Of a stretch of DNA of 29,702 nucleotides, positions 23,563-29,702 are shown piece after piece. A program made the position numbers and the translations under genes. The notes under the pieces are model-generated. The model searched no databases and had not been told where the DNA came from. It saw only the letters and a list, made by a program, of their open reading frames with translations. Origin of the DNA: Flavobacteriales bacterium UBA3364 (GTDB lineage: Bacteria > Bacteroidota > Bacteroidia > Flavobacteriales_F > PHOS-HE28); the NCBI GenBank assembly GCA_002360495.1, contig DEQO01000167.1:1-29702 (forward strand). Direction: 5' to 3'. How positions within the stretch are numbered: the first letter of the stretch is position 1; each line of letters begins with the position of its first letter.

Positions 23563-25196
23563 GACCTCCGTTTCTTGCTCCGCTTGGTGCTCGTGTGCGC
23601 CTTTCCCTGTATTTTCTCGGAGGTCGTGCCCCGTAGACCATCGATCAGCGTCAGGTCACCCATGGCGCTGATGGTACGGATCCCGTTGCTGTACACCGTA
23701 CCACGGAAACCGGTAAGACGCCTGCCAGCGCTCTCGTGGAACGTTCTGGTCGTGAGGGTATCCACCCTGTTCAGGATGATCGTCACGGTCGAAGGGTCGG
23801 AGGTGTCCAACGCCGGTCGCCACAAGTCCGTACCGTGGACAAAAGGTGTTCCCGCCGGTCGGGTACCTACCGAGTCGACCTTCAATGGGTTGAGGGGGTG
23901 TGGAAGAAAGGGACCGTCCATCGCTTGGCTATGGTAGGCCAACAGGACGGAGTCCGCTGCATCAGGGTCCGTCCCCAGTAACCACCAAAGGCCTTCGAAA
24001 TGGATCAAAGTAGGACTTGTCAATGCCCTGTTCATCAAGGTTTTTACGTGATCCATGCGGTCGTTGCTGTCGGCGACCCTGAAGAGCTCGGTCTTGTCCT
24101 GGTGCGGATAGCTGATGATGGCGTAGGCGCCATCGGGTCGCTCGACAACGAAGGGGTAGTGCAACGAGGCCGAGGTGGTCAGCATGGACCGTGAGCGCTT
24201 CAAGACACTATCGCTTTTCGGGCGCAGCCGGGCGATCTCATCGATCGGCTTGTGGCGATGCTTCTTCCGGTAGAGCACGTTCAGCTGGCCGTCAAGCGCT
24301 GTGTAACCGAACGGTTCCATGCGGTGGTTGCCTTCGGAAGGAGAGGGAAGCCATCTTACGTTGGTGCTCGCTTCCTCGTCCAACAGCGAACTGATCGGCT
24401 GGTGCAGGACCCCGATGTTCCATTCCCCATGCGTGGGGCCTTGGCGTTCCTGGCTACGCAGCCGATACAATTCGAGATCGATCCACGACCGAATCGATAC
24501 TATCATATTATCCTGATAATCCGTCTTTTGTTCAGTTTCGATCAAAGTCGATCCAATGCCTTCGCCAGGATCGGCTAACAGGGTAGTGGCCAGCTTTGCC
24601 GGTAACCAACCGGCCCCGGCCAGAACAAGGTCCAGGGAGGCCTCGCCATCCTCCGTTCGCAAGGGGAACGTGGCTGTGATCGCCTTCTTTTCAGTAGAGG
24701 ACCTGAACTGTACTTCGAGTGAGCGGTCGCGGGTGAACCGCGATCGCATGCCCAGAAGCCCGTTGCTCCCGATGCCTTGGCCCCCGAAGCGGAATTCCCA
24801 GACGGGATGATGGGTTTTGGGGTCAGGGAGTGCATTTGCCGCCATTGAAGGCAGGAAGGAGATCAGGAGATCGGGAGCGAAAGCGGACCACGTAGCCCGT
24901 TCGCCGAACCTCAGCGGGTCAGGTGATAGTTCAACGCCCGGTACCGAGGCCAAGGGGTCGGATAGGTCTTCCAGGAGGTTGGCTCTCTGGATCAAAAGTG
25001 AAAGACAGCGTTTCTCCACGTAGGCCTTGGGACCTACAGCACCGACCCAAGGCGCATCATCGCTCCGGGGCGTACCCACAGCGACGAGTTCCACACCAGG
25101 CACTTCCAGCAGGTGCCGAATGGCTTGTGCCTGCCAGCGGGGGAGTTCGGTCCCCTTGCAGAGGATGATGACCCGGATGGTGCGTTGCTCAGGCAT
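23559..25196 (-). CDS. Two-domain protein: formyltransferase-like N-terminus and GINT1-like propeller C-terminus
   Basis: A 545-residue soluble protein, no signal peptide. The N-terminal third (about 7-235) resembles the formyltransferase/hydrolase fold of sugar formyltransferases: RVIILCKGTELPRWQAQAI, then APDLLISFLPSMAANALPDP (107-126) and VWEFRFGGQG (132-141). The expected Asn-His-Asp catalytic set is not obvious. The C-terminal part (about 255-520) has the repeated blades of the domain found at the N-terminus of glucosamine inositolphosphorylceramide transferase 1: GEWNIGV, WLPSPSEGNHRMEPFG, HYPFVVERPDGAYAI, LIHFEGLWWLLGTD, PAGTPFVHGTDLWRPA. Such fusions are found in bacterial glycan loci; function is unknown. 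It overlaps GT4 by 8 bp and the flippase by 4 bp. Confidence 0.75.
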   Translation of the reverse strand: MPEQRTIRVIILCKGTELPRWQAQAIRHLLEVPGVELVAVGTPRSDDAPWVGAVGPKAYVEKRCLSLLIQRANLLEDLSDPLASVPGVELSPDPLRFGERATWSAFAPDLLISFLPSMAANALPDPKTHHPVWEFRFGGQGIGSNGLLGMRSRFTRDRSLEVQFRSSTEKKAITATFPLRTEDGEASLDLVLAGAGWLPAKLATTLLADPGEGIGSTLIETEQKTDYQDNMIVSIRSWIDLELYRLRSQERQGPTHGEWNIGVLHQPISSLLDEEASTNVRWLPSPSEGNHRMEPFGYTALDGQLNVLYRKKHRHKPIDEIARLRPKSDSVLKRSRSMLTTSASLHYPFVVERPDGAYAIISYPHQDKTELFRVADSNDRMDHVKTLMNRALTSPTLIHFEGLWWLLGTDPDAADSVLLAYHSQAMDGPFLPHPLNPLKVDSVGTRPAGTPFVHGTDLWRPALDTSDPSTVTIILNRVDTLTTRTFHESAGRRLTGFRGTVYSNGIRTISAMGDLTLIDGLRGTTSEKIQGKAHTSTKRSKKRRS

Positions 25197-26394
25197 GGAG
25201 CAGGATGCTTCGGTAGTATTCCATGAACGCCCTTCCGACCGCTTCGGAACTTGAACGGGCGTTCACGCTGCGTCGTATGGCTTCGGGTGCGTAACGGCCC
25301 GTATCGTCTGCCCATTGACGCATGGCGGCAGCTAGGGCTGCTTCATCACCAACGGGGATCAGGATCCCGTTCTCAGGGGTGATGAAGGCGATCGGCCCTC
25401 CGCAGCGCGTGGCGATCACCGGCTTGCCTTGGGCCAGTGCCTCGCCGGTGACCACGCTGAAGGTCTCCACGTTGCTGTTGATGATCACGGCACCTGCACC
25501 GGCCATGTGGTCCAGAACACCGCTGTTCGGCATGCGCCCAAGGAAGCGGACCGATGCTGCTACACCTTGCTCGCGCGCCAGAGCCTCCAGCATGCGCCGG
25601 TCCGGCCCATCACCGATCACGGTCAGGTGCAGCCGTGGGTCGCTCTGGCGTGCTACTGCCAAGGCCCGCAGAACCCCGCTGACGTTCTTCGTGCGGTCCA
25701 CCAGATCGGCCACCACCAGGAGGTGGCCTGCCGGTCCTGGGGGCGGCAGCGGCCGGTCCAGACCGGGTACCACGTTCGGCACCACGCCATAGGTCTTGCA
25801 CAGGCCCAGACGTACCAGCGCATCGCCCAACCATGCGGAAACGGCCGTGATCCCGGCCGCCCTGCGGAACAAGAAGCGGTTGAGGGCCTTGAACAATGGG
25901 CCTTTGCCTGCATAGGTGCCATCCAGGTACTCGCTGCTCTGCTCGCTGATGAGGTAGGGAATGCCATGGCGTTGCTTCAGTCGAAGCGCGAAAAGCGCGG
26001 GCCGGACGAGAATATGCACGTGGGTGAGGTGCGGAAGCCCGCGCTCCGTGATCAATCGTTCCCAGCCGCTCTTTGCCGCACACCAGTAGCGACGGAAGTT
26101 CACCACTCTTCGCCAGGGCCCAAAGGCATGAACGCTCGCCACATAATGGCTGCGCACCTCGTAAAGCCGCTGTTCCAGGGAGGTGGTCACGTGTGCTTGG
26201 GCGTTCGGGTGTTTGTCCGCATGGACATAGAGTACGCTCGTTCGCGTTTGGGAAGCCACGGCTTGGGCTTGTTTCCGCAGGAAATCCCCGAGTTGCGGAT
26301 CATCGTCGTTCGGCCACCATTTCGGGAGGAAAAGCACGTGGAAACCGTCCGCAGCGCCAGCCGGCGGTGTTGAGTTGCTCGTGCGCGTGGACAT
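25189..26394 (-). CDS. Glycosyltransferase family 4 (GT-B)
   Basis: A 401-residue retaining glycosyltransferase. The N-terminal acceptor domain begins near FHVLFLPKWWPNDDDPQLGDFLRK (18-41) and includes a short linker HVHILVRPALFALRLK. The C-terminal donor domain has the nucleotide-sugar signature LTVIGDGPDRRMLEAL (257-272), VRFLGRMPN (282-290), and the EX7E motif as Glu310 ... Glu318 in NVETFSVVTGEALAQGKPVIAT. It is the first gene of the glycan cluster on the minus strand and overlaps the next gene by 8 bp. A sequence TACTTTGC, near the -7 consensus, sits about 10 bp before its ATG, so the transcript could be nearly leaderless. Confidence 0.9.
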   Translation of the reverse strand: MSTRTSNSTPPAGAADGFHVLFLPKWWPNDDDPQLGDFLRKQAQAVASQTRTSVLYVHADKHPNAQAHVTTSLEQRLYEVRSHYVASVHAFGPWRRVVNFRRYWCAAKSGWERLITERGLPHLTHVHILVRPALFALRLKQRHGIPYLISEQSSEYLDGTYAGKGPLFKALNRFLFRRAAGITAVSAWLGDALVRLGLCKTYGVVPNVVPGLDRPLPPPGPAGHLLVVADLVDRTKNVSGVLRALAVARQSDPRLHLTVIGDGPDRRMLEALAREQGVAASVRFLGRMPNSGVLDHMAGAGAVIINSNVETFSVVTGEALAQGKPVIATRCGGPIAFITPENGILIPVGDEAALAAAMRQWADDTGRYAPEAIRRSVNARSSSEAVGRAFMEYYRSILLHA

Positions 26395-26448
26395 GCTCGG
26401 CGCAAAGTACGGTCCGCCCGCCCACCATGGAATCAGGCACGCCCGGCG

Positions 26449-26456
26449 TATATTTG
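26449..26456 (+). promoter_or_regulatory. -7 box (TATATTTG) of tRNA-His
   Basis: TATATTTG matches TAnnTTTG exactly and lies 29 bp before the tRNA. The bases TATATTTGCCGCCC are repeated before tRNA-Ser at 29374. No clear -33 TTTG is seen. Confidence 0.6.
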
Positions 26457-26485
26457 CCGCCCGTTCGCCGGTGGCGTGCGGAAAT

Positions 26486-26563
26486 GGTGGTTGTAGCTCA
26501 GTTGGTTAGAGCGCCGGATTGTGATTCCGGAGGTCGCCGGTTCAAGCCCGGTCTACCACCCCA
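26486..26563 (+). tRNA. tRNA-His (GTG)
   Basis: Cloverleaf read by eye: acceptor GTGGTTG (26487-26493) with CTACCAC (26553-26559, one T-T mismatch), TAGCTCAG D-arm start, anticodon stem CCGGA/TCCGG with loop TTGTGAT and anticodon GTG (26521-26523), T-arm GCCGG-TTCAAGC-CCGGT. The extra G at -1 (26486) faces discriminator C73 (26560), the identity pair of tRNA-His. CCA is encoded (26561-26563). Confidence 0.97.
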
Positions 26564-26570
26564 AAGGAAG

Positions 26571-26591
26571 AAGCCCCGCAAGGGGCTTTTT
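26571..26591 (+). terminator. Rho-independent terminator after tRNA-His
   Basis: AAGCCCC (26571-26577), loop GCAA, GGGGCTT (26582-26588), then TTT. It lies 8 bp after the CCA and 15 bp before the stop of the convergent cation transporter, and could stop both transcripts. Confidence 0.88.
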
Positions 26592-26606
26592 CGTTGGGGT
26601 CTGGTT

Positions 26607-27593
26607 TCACGATGCAATGCCGTGCTTGGCATTCCCCAGCACGCTAGCGGCATCCCACTTCACCCGCTGCTGGAACGGCATCTTGCGCTCTCGACATCCT
26701 TCCAACGCGCAGATCGCACAACTGGTCGGGATGCAGGGATCCATGTGGATGAAGAGTTCCACCTCGCGTTCGTGTACCTCGTTCACCAGTCGTTCGATGG
26801 CCGATATCTCGGCATGGGCCTGCTCCAAGCTGTAGTACCACGGCAGGGTCACATGACAATCGATGTGCAGTACCGGACCGTAGCCGATCATGCGGAAGTT
26901 ATGTACGTCCACCCACTGTGGTACACGATGTTGTTCCAAGGTGGCGATGACGTCGGCAGCCAACTTCAGGTCGGCCTCGTCCATGATACCGGCCACGGAA
27001 CGCCGGAAGACGCGGAGACCGGTGATGATGATGAACACCGCGAAGGCGATGGCGAATACCTGGTCCAACCACAGCAGACCGGTGAGTTGGATCACCACCA
27101 AGCCGACGAGCATGGCCACGGTGCTCCACGCATCGGAGAGCAGGTGTGTGCCGCTGGCCTCCATGGTGATGGAATGAGCGTCCTTGCCGCGTTTCTGCAA
27201 AGCCAGGCCCATCAGCAGGTTCAGCCCACCCGCAGCGGCCGTTAGCCCTATGCCCGTGCCGAGGTCGTGCAAATGCTGTTCACGCAACAAGGCTTCCATG
27301 GCCCGCCAGATGATCATTGCACCGGCCAACACCACCAAGCCACCTTCGATCCCGGCCGAGATGAACTCCACTTTCCCGTGCCCGTAAGGGTGTTCGCGGT
27401 CCCGAGGTTTGGCGGCGAGGTAAAGGCTGTACAGCGCAAACGCCCCGGCCACCACGTTCACGATGCTCTCCAGCGCATCGCTCAATATTGAGGTACTGTG
27501 GGTGAGCCACCAGGCCACGAACTTGATGGCCATCAGCAGCACGCCTGCGGCAAGTACCCAAGTCTGCAACCGGATATTGGAACGGGCGGTCAT
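26607..27593 (-). CDS. Cation diffusion facilitator (CDF) metal transporter with Cys-rich C-terminus
   Basis: A 328-residue protein from the ATG at 27593; the frame continues upstream over nhaA but this is not coding. Six membrane helices are followed by a cytoplasmic ferredoxin-like domain. Site residues in TM2 are SDALESIVN (38-46; Glu42/Asn46 take the place of the Asp pair of FieF) and in TM5 THLLSDAW (149-156; His150/Asp154). HPYGHGK (68-74) follows TM2. The C-terminus has DPCIPTSCAICALEGCRER with four cysteines (287, 292, 295, 300), a likely metal site. Exports Zn2+ or another divalent metal by proton antiport; the metal is not decided by sequence. Divergent from nhaA over 57 bp. Confidence 0.9.
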   Translation of the reverse strand: MTARSNIRLQTWVLAAGVLLMAIKFVAWWLTHSTSILSDALESIVNVVAGAFALYSLYLAAKPRDREHPYGHGKVEFISAGIEGGLVVLAGAMIIWRAMEALLREQHLHDLGTGIGLTAAAGGLNLLMGLALQKRGKDAHSITMEASGTHLLSDAWSTVAMLVGLVVIQLTGLLWLDQVFAIAFAVFIIITGLRVFRRSVAGIMDEADLKLAADVIATLEQHRVPQWVDVHNFRMIGYGPVLHIDCHVTLPWYYSLEQAHAEISAIERLVNEVHEREVELFIHMDPCIPTSCAICALEGCRERKMPFQQRVKWDAASVLGNAKHGIAS

Positions 27594-27650
27594 GCTGCGA
27601 AGGTGTGGTGTTTGATCGTTGAACCGACCGAAAGTGGACCTTTGCCACCC

Positions 27651-28808
27651 ATGCGGCTTACCAAAATGTTCCGGGGGTTCTTCGCCAGCGAGAAGGCGGG
27701 CGGGATCATTCTGGTGCTGTGTACCGTCGTTTCCCTGGTGTTGACGAATCTGTTCCCTGGTCACGTGTACACCGGGGTTTGGCACACGCACATCGGCGGC
27801 AGGCCCTTGGAATTCTGGATCAACGATGGGTTGATGACCATCTTCTTCCTTCTGGTGGGCCTGGAGTTGGAGCGGGAGGTGTACGTGGGTGAACTGAGCC
27901 AGCGCAAGCATGCCATGCTTCCCGCCCTGGCGGCCTTGGGCGGCATGCTGATCCCCGCGGGGATCCATGCGGCCCTGAACAACGGCACTGGAACGGCCTC
28001 CGGTGCAGGTATCCCCATGGCCACGGACATCGCATTCGCTATCGGTATTCTCTCCTTGCTGGGAGATCGGGTGCCCGCATCGTTGAAGGTGTTCCTGACC
28101 GCGCTCGCCGTGATCGACGACCTCGGCGCCATATTCACCATCGCCATCTTCTACTCCAGCGGGATCTCGTGGGTAGACCTCGGTATCGCCGCTGCGTTAT
28201 GGGGTGGGCTCCTGGTGTTGAACCGCTTGCAGGTATTCCGCTTGTTGCCCTACTTGCTGATCGGTGCCGTGATGTGGTACTTCATGCTCCGGTCCGGCGT
28301 GCATGCCACGATCACCGGTGTGTTGGTGGCTTTTGCGATCCCTTTTGGCAAGGGCGATGAACGGAGCATTTCCTACCGCTTGGAGCACGCCTTGCACAAA
28401 CCCGTGGCGTTCGTGATCATGCCGCTGTTCGCCTTGGCGAACACGTGCATCCTGTTCACGGGTGATTGGGCATCGGCACTGCTCTCCACGAACAGCCTGG
28501 GCATCTTCTTCGGTCTGGCGCTTGGCAAGCCCATCGGCATTACCCTGTTCGCTGCCGGTGCCGTGTCCTTGGGCTGGTGCTCCCTGCCCTCCGGTGTGCG
28601 GTGGAAGGACATCATCGGTGTTGGCTTCTTGGGCGGCATCGGCTTCACCATGAGCATCTTCATCACACTGCTCGCCTTCGATCACGCGGAAACGATCGTT
28701 CACGCGAAGACGGCGATCCTGGTATCGTCCTTCGTGGCGGCCTTGGTGGGGGCGCTGTGGCTGCACTACAGCTTGCGACCCGTGCCCTTGCCGGAGGAAG
28801 CGGACTGA
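27651..28808 (+). CDS. nhaA: Na+/H+ antiporter NhaA
   Basis: A 385-residue inner-membrane antiporter, normal length for NhaA, exchanging Na+ (Li+) for protons in pH and sodium homeostasis. The start ATG at 27651 opens MRLTKMFRGFFASEKAGGI, the usual NhaA N-terminus. Key motifs are WINDGLMTIFFLLVGLELERE (57-76), ATDIAFAIG (124-132; Asp126), and ALAVIDDLGAI (151-161) with the ion-binding pair Asp156/Asp157 (Asp163/164 in E. coli). GKPIGI and GIGFTMSIFI near the C-terminus are also typical. A CCTTTGCC lies six bases before the ATG and a TTTG about 30 bp upstream, hinting at a near-leaderless Bacteroidota promoter. Its stop abuts the stop of the convergent DinB gene. Confidence 0.96.
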   Translation: MRLTKMFRGFFASEKAGGIILVLCTVVSLVLTNLFPGHVYTGVWHTHIGGRPLEFWINDGLMTIFFLLVGLELEREVYVGELSQRKHAMLPALAALGGMLIPAGIHAALNNGTGTASGAGIPMATDIAFAIGILSLLGDRVPASLKVFLTALAVIDDLGAIFTIAIFYSSGISWVDLGIAAALWGGLLVLNRLQVFRLLPYLLIGAVMWYFMLRSGVHATITGVLVAFAIPFGKGDERSISYRLEHALHKPVAFVIMPLFALANTCILFTGDWASALLSTNSLGIFFGLALGKPIGITLFAAGAVSLGWCSLPSGVRWKDIIGVGFLGGIGFTMSIFITLLAFDHAETIVHAKTAILVSSFVAALVGALWLHYSLRPVPLPEEAD

Positions 28809-29300
28809 TCACATCGTCCCGATCCCGTACAACTTGCACAACCAGCTCAGGTGGCCGGTGTGCAGCCCCTCGTGACGCACGGCATGGATCACCACATCGC
28901 GTACGCTGGTCCCGATCATCGGGATACCCGTCACGTTCGGGCCTTCCAGTGCTGCGTCGGACAGCGTTGCCACGTGGGCGATCGCTTTGGTGTGGATCCG
29001 CTGGAAGGTGTCGAAGACCTCCGCAAAGGGTGGACATTGTTCCGGTGGCAGGCCCGCACCACCGCGACCGAAGTGCTTGGCCCAGGAGAACTTCTCGAAC
29101 GGCCCACCGGTCGCCATCAGAAGCAGACCGTTCTGCGTGACAGCGAGGTGCGCGATCAGCCAATAGGCCGAATTCAACTCCTTGCCTTCGCAGATGAACC
29201 TCCGGTGCACGTCCTGGTCCTTCAACTTTTCGAAGTAGAGCAGGGTATACTGTCGTGTGCGGTCCATGGTGTGCGCGAGGACCTGGGCTTCTGTTGGCAT
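28809..29300 (-). CDS. DinB family protein (putative metal-dependent, four-helix bundle)
   Basis: A 163-residue protein of the DinB/YfiT four-helix-bundle superfamily. The metal ligands are probably His51 in WLIAHLA (47-53) and the HxxxH pair His143/His147 in AVRHEGLHTGHLSWL (140-154). Members act as thiol-dependent transferases (for bacillithiol or mycothiol) or as stress proteins; several Bacteroidota copies are annotated only as DinB family. A role with bacillithiol is possible given bshB1 in the same window, but this is conjecture. Its stop codon and that of nhaA form the palindrome TGATCA with no bases between. Confidence 0.85.
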   Translation of the reverse strand: MPTEAQVLAHTMDRTRQYTLLYFEKLKDQDVHRRFICEGKELNSAYWLIAHLAVTQNGLLLMATGGPFEKFSWAKHFGRGGAGLPPEQCPPFAEVFDTFQRIHTKAIAHVATLSDAALEGPNVTGIPMIGTSVRDVVIHAVRHEGLHTGHLSWLCKLYGIGTM

Positions 29301-29373
29301 GGTGCGGGTTTGGGCTGCGAAGATCAGTCGCGTTCGCCGTTCCCGCCTGCACCGGCACGTCCTGTCGTCCGGC

Positions 29374-29381
29374 TATATTTG
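29374..29381 (+). promoter_or_regulatory. -7 box (TATATTTG) of tRNA-Ser
   Basis: TATATTTG matches TAnnTTTG exactly, 11 bp before the tRNA 5' end, and is followed by GCCGCCCC as at the tRNA-His promoter. No -33 TTTG is evident. Confidence 0.65.
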
Positions 29382-29392
29382 CCGCCCCGTTC

Positions 29393-29482
<90 letters not shown>

Positions 29483-29702
29483 TGACAATTTAAATTATGC
29501 CAATAGATCAAAACTTAAATACGTTGCTTAAAGAAATGTGGCGTATAGATAATAAACTTATGAAGAAAGAGCCACTAGAACTTTCGGAAATTAGTTTTTA
29601 CAATGAGAACTTAGAAATTATTAAGAATTATTATTGGGAAAATAACATTCACTGGAAAGAAAAAACTCGTCTTAATAAAGCTTAAATAAATCCAATTTAG
29701 AT
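29483..29702. other. AT-rich segment (possible integrated element) starting at the tRNA-Ser 3' end
   Basis: Hand count gives 57 G+C in 220 bases (about 26%), against a background that is plainly GC-rich throughout the rest of the window. The change falls exactly at the tRNA CCA. A tRNA 3' end is the common target of tyrosine-recombinase elements, so the left edge of an island or prophage is plausible. No integrase or att repeat is visible because the window ends 220 bp in. A join made in assembly would look the same. Confidence 0.55.
29497..29685 (+). CDS. Small charged protein of unknown function in AT-rich DNA
   Basis: A 62-residue ORF from the ATG at 29497 to TAA at 29683-29685, starting 15 bp after tRNA-Ser. 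It is rich in Lys, Glu, Asn, Ile, Tyr and Trp (KEMWRIDNKLMKKEPLEL, IIKNYYWENNIHWKEK) and looks helical, without signal or membrane segment. Codon use is A/T-ending (AAA, AAT, TTA, GAA), unlike every other gene here. No Shine-Dalgarno is apparent, though Bacteroidota often lack one. I recognise no family; it could be an accessory gene of a mobile element. Confidence 0.5.
   Translation: MPIDQNLNTLLKEMWRIDNKLMKKEPLELSEISFYNENLEIIKNYYWENNIHWKEKTRLNKA

Noticed and set aside
26607..27968. A 453-residue version of the cation transporter
   Set aside because: The first 125 codons are antisense to nhaA and its promoter region; the CDF starts naturally at 27593.
3762..29300. A defence system or toxin-antitoxin pair
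   Set aside because: No nuclease, methyltransferase, helicase, reverse transcriptase or toxin-like small gene pair was found; DinB here is a metal-binding helical protein, not a DNA polymerase.

Overview
The window looks like chromosome of a high-GC member of the Bacteroidota, most plausibly a Flavobacteriales-type lineage. This rests on several signs: secreted proteins ending in both type A and type B sorting domains of the type IX secretion system (T9SS), Bacteroidota-style -7 boxes (TAnnTTTG) before both tRNA genes, a bacillithiol deacetylase, and the gene run DUF2520 - KdsC-like HAD - UbiA - Maf that I recall as a Bacteroidota arrangement. The species cannot be read from the sequence.

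Layout. (1) Positions 1-3692 hold two large T9SS type B surface proteins, the first cut by the window edge, and then an orphan type A sorting-domain fragment that ends at a perfect hairpin. (2) Positions 3762-14608 are one uninterrupted minus-strand run, read from right to left: ccmB, ccmC, ccmD, ccmE, ccmF (cytochrome c maturation), an S41 peptidase, a DUF2520 oxidoreductase-like protein, a KdsC-like phosphatase, a UbiA prenyltransferase, a Maf nucleotide pyrophosphatase and two predicted outer-membrane proteins. Genes overlap or nearly touch through most of this run, so much of it is probably one operon. (3) Positions 14609-15221 are a non-coding spacer with an 8-bp tandem repeat, an orphan plus-strand terminator and a long hairpin. 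(4) Positions 15222-18680 carry two plus-strand T9SS type A proteins, one of which contains a phage-tail-type S74 self-cleaving chaperone domain. (5) Positions 18763-21157 carry a secreted protein with an internal duplication, then a glutathione peroxidase translationally coupled to bshB1. (6) Positions 21169-26394 are a minus-strand surface-glycan cluster: GT4, a two-domain protein with formyltransferase-like and GINT1-like parts, a flippase and a GT2. (7) Positions 26486-29482 hold tRNA-His with its terminator, a cation diffusion facilitator, NhaA, a DinB-family protein and tRNA-Ser(CGA). (8) From 29483 to the right edge the composition collapses to about 26% GC (hand count, 57 of 220 bases) directly after the tRNA-Ser CCA, with one small unknown ORF.

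The most notable points are: a CcmE with the variant CxxxY haem-binding motif and no ccmA or ccmH in the neighbourhood, matching the described variant of System I cytochrome c maturation; a CcmC with an extra periplasmic domain of about 120 residues; the abrupt AT-rich DNA beginning exactly at a tRNA 3' end, which suggests an integrated element or an assembly join; a T9SS cargo with a self-cleaving S74 domain upstream of its sorting signal; and a detached copy of the same sorting domain about 15 kb away. I did not find a clearly new multi-gene defence or biosynthetic system.
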